Part shown: piece by piece, positions 8,814 through 17,626 of the stretch | Numbering within the stretch: position 1 is the first letter of the stretch | How the letters are laid out: every line of letters starts with the position of its first letter | DNA from: Novosphingobium rosa NBRC 15208 | Lineage (GTDB): Bacteria; Pseudomonadota; Alphaproteobacteria; Sphingomonadales; Sphingomonadaceae | Direction: 5' to 3' | DNA length: 64,000 bases | Assembly (NCBI RefSeq): GCF_001598555.1 | Contig: NZ_BCZE01000031.1 | Location: 1-64,000 of the forward strand | Notes under the pieces: model-generated | The model's database searches: none | What the model was told of the DNA's origin: nothing | What the model saw: only the letters and a program-made list of their open reading frames with translations | Position numbers and translations under genes: made by a program

Positions 8814-9425
8814 ATGCAAAATCTCTTTCCGCCGCTCGCCTGGCCTCAGGGGCCCGATCGCCTGCCCAGACAGGATCCGGCAAGCTATACGCCACAACAG
8901 GCCGCCGCCGCCGCCGCGCTGATCGCCTCCCCGCGCGGCGAGGTGCGCGGCCCCTTCGTCCCCCTGATGCGCAGCCCCGAACTGATGGACCTGACCCAGC
9001 AGCTCGGCGCCTTTCTGCGCTATCGCTGCAGCGTGCCCGAACGGCTGCGCGAATGGGCGATCTGCCTGATCGCCCGGCTCTGGGGCCAGCCCTATGAGTG
9101 GCACGCCCATGCGCGGCTGGCGCATCAGGCGGGCGTGGCCCGCGCCACGCTGGCCGTGCTGCTGGCAGGCGAAGAAACGCCCCCTATGACCGAAGACGAA
9201 GCGGTGATCTGGCGCTTCATCACCCAGTTGCATGCCGAACGCTTCGTCTCCGATGCCATCTGGGCCGAAACGGTGGCGCTGCTGAGCGAAACCGGCGCCG
9301 TCGAACTTTCCGCGCTTTGCGGCTATTATACCCTGCTGGCGATGGTGCTGAATGTGGCGCGCGTGCCGGTGCCGGGCGTCGCCTTCGCCCTGCCGGGAGA
9401 GGCGGAGCAGCCGCTCACCTCTTGA
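8814..9425 (+). CDS. Carboxymuconolactone decarboxylase-family protein
   Basis: 203 aa from the ATG at 8814. The AhpD/CMD core is seen around residues 70-110 (LREWAICLIARLWGQPYEW followed by HAHARLAHQAGV), with the conserved E-x-x-x-H pattern but without the CxxC thiol pair of true AhpD peroxidases. That favours a decarboxylase- or isomerase-type member over a peroxidase. It is the only plus-strand gene in this stretch, divergent from the TetR regulator, and its 3' end overlaps the end of the convergent amidohydrolase gene by 11 bp. Confidence 0.7.
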   Translation: MQNLFPPLAWPQGPDRLPRQDPASYTPQQAAAAAALIASPRGEVRGPFVPLMRSPELMDLTQQLGAFLRYRCSVPERLREWAICLIARLWGQPYEWHAHARLAHQAGVARATLAVLLAGEETPPMTEDEAVIWRFITQLHAERFVSDAIWAETVALLSETGAVELSALCGYYTLLAMVLNVARVPVPGVAFALPGEAEQPLTS

Positions 9426-10383
9426 AGAAAGCCGCGCCCGTATCATGCAGCACCGCCTTGCGCTCAGCAGGGGTCAGCAGGGCGGTGGCCTGCAGCGCCC
9501 AGCCGACGAATTGCGGATAGGTGCCCGCCGAATTGCCCATGTCGGACCCCCACATGATATGGTCGGCGCCCAGCCGGTCGACCGCCGCGCGCAGGAAGCC
9601 ATCGACCGGCACCCCCGCCTCGGCCAGAATGTCATGGTTGATGGTGGTGAATTTGTAGAAGATCCGCTTGTGCGCGGCCAAAGCGGCATAGGTGGAATGG
9701 TCGAAACCAGTGAAACGCGCGCCCTTCACCACCGGCGGCCAACCCAGATGGTCGATCACGATGCGCAGATGGGGGAATGCGTCGGACAGCCGCATGATCT
9801 CGGCCAGACTGGCCGGATCGAAACCGGGGGGCGTGGTCATCAGCTCGATGGGCAGGCCTGCTTCCTGCGCCGCCTCCCAACTGGCATGGGCGGCAGGAGA
9901 ACTCAGCCAGGGCCATGTGCCATCCGCCCCGAGCGCGCCCGAGAAACGAAGGGCGGCGATCCGCCCCGCCAACGCCCGGATACGCCCCGGCGTGGCCGGA
10001 TCGACGGGATCGAGCATCACCACAGCCCGGAACTGCCCCGGCCGGAGCGCGGCGGAATCGAGGATATAGCTGTTGTCGAAACCATAGGTGCCGCGCTTTT
10101 GCACTGCGGCCCCGGCCTCCACATGCGCCGTGCCCCACCAGCCCAGCACCGCCTCCGCCGTGGGCAAGGGCGTGGCGCGCCCGCCGATCACCCCGGCCCC
10201 CGGTGGCGGCGCACCACCCGGCGCCTGTCCTGCCGCAACGGCACCGGCGATGCGCGGGTAATGCGCCTCATCCTGCGAGACGAGATGTTCATGCGCATCG
10301 AAGAGGATCAGGGGGGCGGGCTGGGCGCCAGCGGTTCCCGCAAGCGGCAGCAGCAGGGCAGAGAGCAGCAGGCGCCTTCGCAT
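9415..10383 (-). CDS. Exported amidohydrolase-2 family protein
   Basis: 322 aa with a clear Sec-type signal peptide (MRRRLLLSALLLPLAGTAGAQ). Mature part is a TIM-barrel amidohydrolase: FDAHEHL supplies the first metal site, IVIDHLGWP a barrel histidine, and GSDMGN the late aspartate. It is the third amidohydrolase-2 protein of the region (also 690-1763 and 3234-4088) and the only one predicted to be exported. It is the last gene of the LysR-FAD monooxygenase-VOC set. A periplasmic lactone or carboxylic-acid hydrolysis is suggested. Confidence 0.78.
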   Translation of the reverse strand: MRRRLLLSALLLPLAGTAGAQPAPLILFDAHEHLVSQDEAHYPRIAGAVAAGQAPGGAPPPGAGVIGGRATPLPTAEAVLGWWGTAHVEAGAAVQKRGTYGFDNSYILDSAALRPGQFRAVVMLDPVDPATPGRIRALAGRIAALRFSGALGADGTWPWLSSPAAHASWEAAQEAGLPIELMTTPPGFDPASLAEIMRLSDAFPHLRIVIDHLGWPPVVKGARFTGFDHSTYAALAAHKRIFYKFTTINHDILAEAGVPVDGFLRAAVDRLGADHIMWGSDMGNSAGTYPQFVGWALQATALLTPAERKAVLHDTGAAFFKR

Positions 10384-10423
10384 GGGCGATCATCCTTCCC
10401 GGTCTTATGGTTCTGGGGGTGCT

Positions 10424-10864
10424 TCAGGGCAGGAAGGCCTTCGCCGGCTCAACCTTGGCCCATTGCACGAATTCGATCAGATTGCCCTCATTGTCGCGGA
10501 TGAAGCTGGCGGCGCGGCCATCGGGAAATTCCTTCAGCCACACCACGTCCACGCCTTTCTCGCGCAGGCGGGCGATCACGCCGCGCACATCCGCCACGCT
10601 GAAGGCGACATGCTTGTTGCCCAGCGTTTTGAGATCATCGTCGGGAATGCGCCTTTCGGGATCGGCGGGGCGGGCATCGGGGCGACACAGCAATTCGACA
10701 TGCAGCGCGCCATTGCCCAGAATGGCGATCTCCGCCGGAATGCTGGCCAGATGATAACGGCGCATGAGGTCAAACCCCAGCATCTCGCGCCACCATGCGA
10801 TGGCGCCATCCATATCCGCCACGCTGACGCCGACATGGTGGAACCACAGTTCGCGCTTTTCCAT
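10424..10864 (-). CDS. VOC-family (glyoxalase/extradiol dioxygenase fold) protein
   Basis: 146 aa with one complete VOC module pair. HHVGVSVADMDGAIAWWREM at the N-terminus and FVQW near the C-terminus frame the beta-alpha-beta-beta-beta repeats; histidines and a glutamate (H9, H54-region, E134-region) could form a metal site. The start codon overlaps the stop of the FAD monooxygenase gene (TGATG), so the two are coupled. VOC proteins of this size act as lyases, isomerases or small ring-cleavage enzymes; the reaction is not assigned. Confidence 0.75.
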   Translation of the reverse strand: MEKRELWFHHVGVSVADMDGAIAWWREMLGFDLMRRYHLASIPAEIAILGNGALHVELLCRPDARPADPERRIPDDDLKTLGNKHVAFSVADVRGVIARLREKGVDVVWLKEFPDGRAASFIRDNEGNLIEFVQWAKVEPAKAFLP

Positions 10865-11991
10865 CAGATCGGCTCACGCAGGATGGAGCCCAGACTGACG
10901 CTCAGGGCGCGCTGCTCGGCAAAGGGGGCATCGTCCAGTTCCAGCTGGCCGATCGCCACCGAACCTTCCAGAATGGCGCGGCAGCGCTCATAGCGCCGGT
11001 CGGTGAAGGCGGTGAAGAGGGCCTCGATGTCGTCATGCTCATTGACGAGGCGACCCAGCACCACGGCATCCTCGATCGCCATGCCCGCGCCATAACCGAC
11101 ATGCGGCGTGGTGGCATGGGCGGCATCGCCGGTCAGCAGCACGCGGCCCTTGTGCCATGGTCTGGGCATCAGGATCACCTCCAGAGGACGGTAGTTGATG
11201 AGCGAGTCCTCGTTCAATTCCTCGACGATGGCGCGGAAATGCCCGCCGAAGCGCGACAGCCGGGCCTTGAGCAGGGGCAGCCAGTCGGCAGCCTCGATCC
11301 ACGGATTGCCCGGCGCCGATTCCAGCAGGTAGACATACATGAGATCCTGCGAAATGGGGTTGAAACCGGCCTTGGCATATTGCGCCGAATAGACCCATGT
11401 GGCCGTCACATCCTCGGGCCGCGAGACCACCGCGCGCCAGCAGCCCTGCCCGGTGAAACGCGGCTTCCCAAGATCGGGAAAGAGCTGCGCGCGCGTGCGC
11501 GACATCAGCCCGTCGGCGGCCACCACGAAGGCGTGATCGCGCCAGCCGCCATCGCTGGTATGCACGCGCACCGCGCCCTCGATCTCTTCGTAACGCTCGG
11601 CGCAGAGGCCCGTGGTGACGGGAATGCCGGCCTGCTCAATGGCCTGCCGCATCACCTCATGCAGGCGCGGGCGCAGAATGCCGCCCATGTTAGGGATGCC
11701 TTCCCCGAACAGCGGATCGCTGCTGCCCTGCCCCAGCACCACGCCCTGTTCATCGCAGGCCCTGACCGGCCCGACCGAGGCATAGCCCGCCGCGACAACC
11801 GCCTCCAGCAATCCCAGATCGGCAAAGGCGCGCAAGGCGCCTCCATTCAGCGTCAGCCCGGCGCCCAGCGCGTTCCAGGTCGCATCGGCCTCGATCAGTT
11901 CCACGGCCTGACCGGCCCGATGCAACGCCAGCGCCGCAGCCATGCCGCCAATCCCGCCGCCCACCACCAGAATGGAGCTGCCCATCTGCAT
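10864..11991 (-). CDS. FAD-dependent aromatic monooxygenase
   Basis: 375 aa, p-hydroxybenzoate/salicylate hydroxylase type. The Rossmann GGGIGGM motif lies at residues 11-17, the DG motif at VVAADGLMSRTR, and the FAD/ribose GD motif at LLTGDAAHATTPHVGYGAG. These enzymes hydroxylate phenolic rings with NAD(P)H and O2 in the cytoplasm. An alternative ATG at 11985 is possible. The coupled VOC gene and downstream amidohydrolase suggest hydroxylation followed by ring opening and hydrolysis. Confidence 0.85.
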   Translation of the reverse strand: MQMGSSILVVGGGIGGMAAALALHRAGQAVELIEADATWNALGAGLTLNGGALRAFADLGLLEAVVAAGYASVGPVRACDEQGVVLGQGSSDPLFGEGIPNMGGILRPRLHEVMRQAIEQAGIPVTTGLCAERYEEIEGAVRVHTSDGGWRDHAFVVAADGLMSRTRAQLFPDLGKPRFTGQGCWRAVVSRPEDVTATWVYSAQYAKAGFNPISQDLMYVYLLESAPGNPWIEAADWLPLLKARLSRFGGHFRAIVEELNEDSLINYRPLEVILMPRPWHKGRVLLTGDAAHATTPHVGYGAGMAIEDAVVLGRLVNEHDDIEALFTAFTDRRYERCRAILEGSVAIGQLELDDAPFAEQRALSVSLGSILREPI

Positions 11992-12008
11992 TCTCTTCCC
12001 GTTCGTGT

Positions 12009-12029
12009 GGGGGAGGACATCCCTCCCCC
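12009..12029 (-). terminator. Hairpin between LysR gene and FAD monooxygenase gene
   Basis: Arms GGGGGAGG and CCTCCCCC with a 5-nt loop, lying 18 bp upstream of the monooxygenase start and downstream of the LysR stop (minus strand). It has no clear T tract. It may end LysR transcription or act as a leader structure close to the ribosome-binding site. Confidence 0.4.
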
Positions 12030-12166
12030 GTTTGGTTCATGAAGAACCCTTACCGAACGGTGCGGCCAGAGCCAGTTGCCCAGGGTGTATATCAGGTGTC
12101 ACCCAAAGGCTGCCTAAGGCGCGATGCGGCCTTTGAGCGGCCCGGCCGCAACCCATGCTGCTGCCG

Positions 12167-13105
12167 TTACTGTATCGTCAGCGGCAGGAAAGAGGGGGAG
12201 GAATCATCAATATAGGCATCCGGCAGCTTGCGCACCAGCTCGGCCAGCAGGCGGGCGATCTTGCGGATCGCCAGCGTGGCGGGCCGCTGGTTGGAGCGGA
12301 CCAGCACCAGCATCAGATCCATGCGCGGCTCGGTGATGTCGGCCGCAGAGAGCAGCCCCTGCGCCACCTCCTCGCGCACCGCCATGCGGGTGGTGATCGT
12401 ATAGCCCATGCCCCCCGCGATCACCTGCTTCTGCGTGGCCAGAGCATCGATCTGCGGCCCATAGGTCAGCTGCACCCCGGCGCGGCGGGCGGATTGCTCG
12501 ATATGCAGGCGCAGGGCGTTTGGCGGCTTGGCCTGAATCAGCGGCAGGCCCGCGATCTGCGCCAGCGACACCGCGCGCTGGCTGGTGATCGGATCGCCCG
12601 GAGGGCCCACCACGCAGAGCGGCATGGTCAGCAGGGCCTCGTCGGTCAGCCCCAGCGATCCCGGCTCACGCAGCACCAGCGCCAGATCGATGCGCCCGGT
12701 CGCCACCTGCTCGGCCAGTTGCCCGGCGGCGGCCTCGGTCAGATGCAGGGTCACCTGCGGGAACTTGTCCATGGCCAGACCCAGGAAATCCGCCGCGATC
12801 CGCACCGAGGGCAACAACCCGACCGACACCGCACCGACCGGCACACCGGCCTGCCCCTTGATGTCCATCATGATCTGTTCGGATTCGCGGACCATGGTCT
12901 GCACGCGCGGCAGGATCGCCTCGCCCACCTCGGTCAGCGCCACGCCGCGCCCGGTACGATAGAACAGCGTGCAACCGCATTCGATCTCCAGAGCGTTGAT
13001 ATGGCGGCTGATCACCGGCTGCCGCCGTTTCATCACCACCGCGACCTTGGACAGGCTCCCCATTTCGGCGACCTTGAGGAACAGTTTCCACCGCTCGAAA
13101 TCCAT
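12167..13105 (-). CDS. LysR-family transcriptional regulator
   Basis: 312 aa from the ATG at 13105 (MDFERWKLF) with GGGAGAGAGAG upstream. The N-terminal winged helix-turn-helix (residues 5-65) includes SLSKVAVVMKRRQPVISRHI and TGRGVALTEVGE. The C-terminal part is a periplasmic-binding-protein-like effector domain. It is divergent from the cytochrome b561/intradiol dioxygenase genes and is followed by the FAD monooxygenase set on its own strand, so it may control both sides. Confidence 0.88.
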   Translation of the reverse strand: MDFERWKLFLKVAEMGSLSKVAVVMKRRQPVISRHINALEIECGCTLFYRTGRGVALTEVGEAILPRVQTMVRESEQIMMDIKGQAGVPVGAVSVGLLPSVRIAADFLGLAMDKFPQVTLHLTEAAAGQLAEQVATGRIDLALVLREPGSLGLTDEALLTMPLCVVGPPGDPITSQRAVSLAQIAGLPLIQAKPPNALRLHIEQSARRAGVQLTYGPQIDALATQKQVIAGGMGYTITTRMAVREEVAQGLLSAADITEPRMDLMLVLVRSNQRPATLAIRKIARLLAELVRKLPDAYIDDSSPSFLPLTIQ

Positions 13106-13158
13106 CTCTCTCTCCCACACACAGTTGATCCGCCGGTTTTTTCGGTCGGACCCTCGCG

Positions 13159-13181
13159 AATTATTCTCTGTTGCGCTAATT
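13159..13181. promoter_or_regulatory. Candidate LysR-type binding site
   Basis: AATTA and TAATT arms separated by 13 bp, in the AT-rich part of the 212-bp divergent region between the LysR gene and the cytochrome b561 gene. The spacing roughly suits a LysR dimer site, but nothing else supports it. Confidence 0.3.
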
Positions 13182-13317
13182 TATGACACATCCTCGCCAA
13201 TGGCAAGCTGATATGCGCGGGAAGGATCAAGCCACGCGCCCCACATGCCATTATGGTCATGACAACAAGCCGGACGGCCACGCAGCCGCAGCGGCGGATC
13301 AGGGCGGGAGGAACAGC

Positions 13318-13899
13318 ATGGCCAGGCAGCAAAGCTACACGCGCGTGGCCATCGCCCTGCACTGGCTGATGGCCGCGATCATGCTGGCCAACGTGCTGAT
13401 CGGCTGGACCTTTCCCGAGGCAACTCCGGGCATGAAATTTCCCCCCAAGCCCCTGCTGCCGCTGCATGTCTCGCTGGGTCTTTCGGCGCTGGTGCTGGTG
13501 ATCTGCCGCATCCTGTGGCGCATCACCCATCGCCCCCCGCCCGAAGCGCCCGGCATGGCGCGCTGGGAGGTGATGGCCGCGCATCTGGGCCATCTGGCGC
13601 TGTATGGCCTGATGGTGCTGATCCCCTTTTCGGGCTGGCTGGTGCTCTCCGCGCATAAGGTGCAAAAGAACCATCTCACGATCTTCGGCCTGATCCCCTG
13701 GCCACATTTTCCCATTTTCCCCGCCCTGCCCGAGCCGATGGTGAACCATCTGCATGATGTGCTGGTCACCGTGCATGGCTTGAGCGCCAGCTGGCTCCTG
13801 CCGCTGCTGCTGCTCGTGCATGTCGGCGCCGTGGCCAAGCACCACCTGCTGGACCGCGATCCGGTGCTCAAGCGCATGTGGCCGGCCCGGCGGGGCTGA
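13318..13899 (+). CDS. Cytochrome b561-family membrane protein
   Basis: 193 aa from the ATG at 13318 (GGGAGGAACAGC upstream). Four hydrophobic segments are visible (about 10-30, 48-68, 83-105, 150-172), with histidines H15, H47 and others placed as in bacterial diheme b561 proteins (CybB-like). Such proteins move electrons between quinone and periplasmic partners. The gene is 29 bp upstream of the exported intradiol dioxygenase, a pairing that suggests a redox link to periplasmic chemistry. Direction of electron flow is unknown. Confidence 0.8.
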   Translation: MARQQSYTRVAIALHWLMAAIMLANVLIGWTFPEATPGMKFPPKPLLPLHVSLGLSALVLVICRILWRITHRPPPEAPGMARWEVMAAHLGHLALYGLMVLIPFSGWLVLSAHKVQKNHLTIFGLIPWPHFPIFPALPEPMVNHLHDVLVTVHGLSASWLLPLLLLVHVGAVAKHHLLDRDPVLKRMWPARRG

Positions 13900-13928
13900 G
13901 TTTTCCCGCAACAGGAGTTTCCAACCCC

Positions 13929-14798
13929 ATGACGACACGTCTCTCGCGCCGGGCGATGATCGCCACCGGCCTGGTTTCGGCTGGCGCGGCGGCAGCGGCC
14001 CGGGCCGCTCCGCGCAAAGCCGAAGCGGCCTCCGTGGCCATCCCGCAGGATACGGTGTGTTTCCTCCACCCCGATACCGTCGATGGCCCCTATTACGAGA
14101 ACAAGGCGATCCACCGCGCCGACATCACCGAGGGCAAGAAGGGCATCCCGCTGGAGGTGCGCGTGCGGATCGTCGATGCGCAATGCCGCCCGATTGCAGG
14201 CGCGCGGATCGATTGCTGGCAGGCCGACGCGCAGGGCATCTATTCCGACTTCCCCAACCAGGGCGACGATCTGACCATCGCCACCCCCGGCGAAACCTTT
14301 CTGCGCGGCACCCAGACCAGCGATGCGGCAGGCATGGTGGTGTTTCGCACCATCTATCCCGGCTGGTATCGCGGCCGCACCGCGCATATCCATTTCAAGA
14401 TCCATATCGACGGGCGCACGCGCCTGACCTCGCAGATCTTCTTCCCCGATGCGCTGAGCGAATGGATCTACCTCAATGCGCCCGGCTACAAGCGCGAGGC
14501 GGTGCGCGACACGATTAACGTCACCGACTGGATCATGGCCGAGGCCAGCCGCAATGCCGTGGCGCAGGTGAAGGAAGAGGCGGATCGCTATGTCGTCTCG
14601 ATCACCTATGGGGTGAACCCGCAGGCCACCCCGGCGCCGGGCGAAAAGATGCCCTGCCCCACCAATGGCGACAAATGCGTGCCCGCGCCGGGCGTGCCCC
14701 CCAAGGGTGACGAACGCATCGCCGCGCTGATCCCCTCGCCGGAGAATGCGGCCAGGCCGAGGGCGCAAAAGCCGCCGCTGCCGCCCGGCTGGCGGTGA
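13929..14798 (+). CDS. Tat-exported intradiol ring-cleavage dioxygenase
   Basis: 289 aa. The leader SRRAMIATGLVSAG is a twin-arginine signal, so the enzyme should fold with its iron in the cytoplasm and act in the periplasm. The protocatechuate 3,4-dioxygenase fold is clear: WQADAQGIY gives Tyr105, PGWY gives Tyr147 and AHIHF gives His153 and His155, the complete Fe(III) ligand set. It lacks the N-terminal helical domain of catechol 1,2-dioxygenases. A C-terminal extension of about 50 residues is rich in Pro and ends in PPGWR. Cleavage of a catechol-type ring outside the cytoplasm is predicted; the substrate is unknown. Confidence 0.85.
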   Translation: MTTRLSRRAMIATGLVSAGAAAAARAAPRKAEAASVAIPQDTVCFLHPDTVDGPYYENKAIHRADITEGKKGIPLEVRVRIVDAQCRPIAGARIDCWQADAQGIYSDFPNQGDDLTIATPGETFLRGTQTSDAAGMVVFRTIYPGWYRGRTAHIHFKIHIDGRTRLTSQIFFPDALSEWIYLNAPGYKREAVRDTINVTDWIMAEASRNAVAQVKEEADRYVVSITYGVNPQATPAPGEKMPCPTNGDKCVPAPGVPPKGDERIAALIPSPENAARPRAQKPPLPPGWR

Positions 14799-14808
14799 GG
14801 AATGGCGG

Positions 14809-14832
14809 GGGGCGGGGCGCGAACCCCGCCCC
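14809..14832. terminator. Convergent-gene terminator hairpin
   Basis: Arms GGGGCGGGG and CCCCGCCCC around a CGCGAA loop, between the ends of the intradiol dioxygenase (+) and the HupE gene (-). It can serve both directions. Confidence 0.6.
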
Positions 14833-14839
14833 TGCCCGT

Positions 14840-16021
14840 TCAGAAGCTGCGCGACATAAACCAGCCGGTGCCCAGCGCCACCAGCATGGAGGCCGTGACA
14901 TCCACCACGATGGGTCTGGGCAAGGCCAGCCCATAGTGCCGCAGCAGCCAGACAAGACCGACCACCGCCGAAACGACGCTGACCTGCCCGATCTCCACCC
15001 CCAGATTGAAGCCGACGAGCAGCTTGACCAGCTTTTCGGTGGGGATGCGGCTTTCCAGCAGATCGGCGGCAAAGCCGAAGCCATGGATCAGGCCGAAGAC
15101 CAGCGTGATCACCATCCGCAACCGCCCGGCATCGCGCACATGGCCCGAGATGATGATGTAATTCCCGGCGAACAGCCCGGCCCCCAGCAGCAGTGCGGCG
15201 GGCAGCAGCCCCACGCCCAGCAGCTTCAGCGCAGCCATCGCCAGCAGCGCGCCGCCGGTGACGATGGCGATCAGTTCCGGCCGCCGCGTCGCCGCCGCGA
15301 TGTTTTCCGCGCCGATCATCATGATCGTCAGCGCCACCAGAGCATCGATGAATTCGGCATGGGGCCGCACCAGCCCGGTCACCGCCAGCGCCAGGGTCAG
15401 CGAATGGCCCAGCGTGAAACCGGTGATGACAAACAACAGATCGCGAAATTTCCGCGAGATCAGCACCAGCCCCAGCAGGAAGCTCATATGATCGATGCCG
15501 GTGAAGATATGCATCACCCCCATGCCGATATAGGCAAGGAAATCGGCGTTCTCCAGGCGGTTGGCGGCATTGCTGCCGCTGATGGCGATGTCGCGGTGCT
15601 CGGTGTTGAACAGCTGCTCGAAGAACTCGCCATGGCCATCCTGAATCTGGGCGTAGGTGACATGGGTGGGCACCAGATCGAAGAAGGCATCCGAATGGAG
15701 CGTCATCTCCTCCAGCGAGGAGCAGGAAAAGGCCATCTCCACCCGCGCATAGCCCGCCGCGGCGAACACCGGCCGCGCATGGCCGACCAGCGCGCAGGGC
15801 ACACCCCTGGCGTTCACCCCCACATTCTGCACCAGATAGGCGATCAGACTTTGCCCCTTGGGCAGGCGCGCCGCCTCGGCCTGAGGCACGGTGAAATCGA
15901 GATGCACGCTGGAGCCATCGACCGACCAGCTGGAATGCGTCTCGCTGCGGGTATGCGCCTGCGCCGGGGCGGCCAGCAGCACCAGAACCAGCCATAGCCA
16001 GTTCGGGATCGGCCAGCGCAT
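14840..16021 (-). CDS. HupE/UreJ-family membrane protein
   Basis: 393 aa from the ATG at 16021, which overlaps the stop of the PpiC-like gene. A signal-like first segment is followed by an extracytoplasmic domain to about residue 165, and then about seven membrane segments. The family hallmark MHIFTGIDHMSFLLG begins the membrane part, with HIFTGIDH as the putative metal-binding motif and a second G-L-I-H-G-F-G-F segment later. HupE/UreJ proteins are linked to nickel or other metal transport. The dedicated upstream PpiC protein and cytochrome c suggest a role in building or supplying a metal-dependent exported enzyme. Confidence 0.8.
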   Translation of the reverse strand: MRWPIPNWLWLVLVLLAAPAQAHTRSETHSSWSVDGSSVHLDFTVPQAEAARLPKGQSLIAYLVQNVGVNARGVPCALVGHARPVFAAAGYARVEMAFSCSSLEEMTLHSDAFFDLVPTHVTYAQIQDGHGEFFEQLFNTEHRDIAISGSNAANRLENADFLAYIGMGVMHIFTGIDHMSFLLGLVLISRKFRDLLFVITGFTLGHSLTLALAVTGLVRPHAEFIDALVALTIMMIGAENIAAATRRPELIAIVTGGALLAMAALKLLGVGLLPAALLLGAGLFAGNYIIISGHVRDAGRLRMVITLVFGLIHGFGFAADLLESRIPTEKLVKLLVGFNLGVEIGQVSVVSAVVGLVWLLRHYGLALPRPIVVDVTASMLVALGTGWFMSRSF

Positions 16022-16893
16022 CACTTCACATCCCCGGCCAGCTGGATATCCGCCCGGCGCCTGAGGAAACGGTCATTGGCGGAGGCCAGCCTTGCGGCCT
16101 TGTCCTTCTGGAAATCGGCCAGCACCTTGTCACGCACCTCGTCCAGCGCGCGCGCCACGGGTGGGCGGTTCCTCACTATGCGCAGCATATGCCATTGTTC
16201 GCCGATATGCAGCGGCGCCGAAACCGCGCCATCGCGCAGGCCCTGCGCCAGCCTGAACAGCGCCTCTCCCAGATGGAGCCGCGCGGCGAACCAATATTCC
16301 TCACCATCCCGCATCACCGGCTGACGCACCGCCCCGGCAGGCAATACGCCCGCCGTGCTGCCGGCGGGCACCACATAATCCTCCACCAGCATCGTGCCCT
16401 CATTGGCCCAGCGCATGCGGTTGGCCTGATAATAGGCGCGCAATTCCTCCTCGGTGGGGCGGGAGGCCAGCACATCGGCGGTGGCCGCCTCCTCCACCGC
16501 ATTGACCAGCGCGGCGCGCACATCCACATCGTCGGTGGGCACACCCAGCTCCAGCCCGCGCTGGACATAGAGTTCCTCGCGCAGCATCGCCTCGATCACG
16601 GTCTTGCGCTGCGCGGGCGTGGCCTGTTCGGGCGAGACGTTGAACTGGGCGCGCAGCTGATTGTCGTAATCCACCCGCAGCACCGGCACGCCATTGACCA
16701 CCGCCACATCCTCGGGCGGCACGCCCGCGATGCGCGTGCCCTGCGCGGTGAACAGCCCATAGCCCCCCACCACCAGCCCCAGCACCGCCCCGGCAGCGCA
16801 CAGCGTCAGCGAGCGGCGCGTGTTCTCGCGCGCCCAGGCGAGGCGCCAGCGCACCGGCAGCCAGGGCGTTTCAGCCTCCGTCATGAGATCCAT
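16021..16893 (-). CDS. Membrane-anchored PpiC/SurA-type peptidyl-prolyl isomerase
   Basis: 290 aa. One N-terminal membrane segment (residues about 28-50, LTLCAAGAVLGLVVGGYGLF) anchors a periplasmic domain. The first part resembles the SurA N-terminal helical chaperone region, and the last 150 residues a parvulin-like domain that appears degenerate: it lacks an obvious full set of conserved catalytic His residues. The gene overlaps the cytochrome c gene upstream and HupE downstream, so the three are one operon. Probable role: folding of an exported or membrane partner. Confidence 0.65.
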   Translation of the reverse strand: MDLMTEAETPWLPVRWRLAWARENTRRSLTLCAAGAVLGLVVGGYGLFTAQGTRIAGVPPEDVAVVNGVPVLRVDYDNQLRAQFNVSPEQATPAQRKTVIEAMLREELYVQRGLELGVPTDDVDVRAALVNAVEEAATADVLASRPTEEELRAYYQANRMRWANEGTMLVEDYVVPAGSTAGVLPAGAVRQPVMRDGEEYWFAARLHLGEALFRLAQGLRDGAVSAPLHIGEQWHMLRIVRNRPPVARALDEVRDKVLADFQKDKAARLASANDRFLRRRADIQLAGDVK

Positions 16894-17626
16894 CCTGTCT
16901 GGAAAGCCCGAAGGTAAAGACCGCCACCGCGCGGATGTCGGCGGGGTCGAGCGTGTGAAGGAAGGCCGGGCTCACCCCGGCGCGCCCCTGTTCGATGGAG
17001 GCCCTGATCCGCGCCGGGCTGCCGCCATAAAGCCAGACCGCATCGGAGAGCGAGGGCGCCCCGATCGAACTGTCGCCGCCCGCATCCGAGCCATGGCAAT
17101 CATAGCAGCCCCCCGCCCCGGCAAACAGCGCCTTGCCGCGCTCCACCGCCGCGCCATCCGTGGCGCGCCCGCCCATGCCCAGCAGGAACTGCACCAGATC
17201 GGCGGTCTGCGCCGGGGTCAGCGGATGGATGCCCTTGTCGGCGGAGGGATGGGGGCTGGCATAGGCGGGCATGGAGGCCAGATTCCATCCCAGCGAATGG
17301 TGCGAGCGAATGCCGTAACGCGTGATCTGCTCGATCTCGTCGATGCGCCCCTCGCCATAGAGATGCTCGCCATCGCGCAGATCGGGAACACCGCCCGCGA
17401 TATTCCCCTGCCCGCCCGGCCCATGGCAGGAGGCGCAGGCCCGCGCGAACACCGCGCCGCCGCGTTGCCGCGCATAGGCGGCCAGCCGGGGATCGCCCAT
17501 GATGGTGGCGGGATCGGCGCGCAGCAGATCGCGGCGCAGCCCGGCCTCATGCGCATGGCGGCCAAGCATCACGCCGCCCAGCACCACACATCCCACCATG
17601 CACCAGAGTGCCCTGCGGCCGATCAT
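16871..17626 (-). CDS. Diheme cytochrome c (CcoP-like)
   Basis: 251 aa from the ATG at 17626. One N-terminal membrane anchor (about 7-22) and two class-I heme sites: C64-A-S-C67-H68 and C174-Y-D-C177-H178. Segments GQGNIAGGVPDL and WLYGGSP resemble the CcoP subunit of cbb3 oxidases, but no ccoNOQ genes are present, so it probably acts as a stand-alone electron carrier. It starts the operon with the PpiC-like and HupE genes. An electron path between a periplasmic dehydrogenase and the respiratory chain is the likely role. Confidence 0.85.
   Translation of the reverse strand: MIGRRALWCMVGCVVLGGVMLGRHAHEAGLRRDLLRADPATIMGDPRLAAYARQRGGAVFARACASCHGPGGQGNIAGGVPDLRDGEHLYGEGRIDEIEQITRYGIRSHHSLGWNLASMPAYASPHPSADKGIHPLTPAQTADLVQFLLGMGGRATDGAAVERGKALFAGAGGCYDCHGSDAGGDSSIGAPSLSDAVWLYGGSPARIRASIEQGRAGVSPAFLHTLDPADIRAVAVFTFGLSRQDGSHDGG

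Noticed and set aside
13335..15995. Open frame of almost 900 codons on the minus strand
   Set aside because: It runs antisense to the b561 and dioxygenase genes and is a composition effect of high GC third positions; its translation is Arg/Gly/Ala-rich with no domain.
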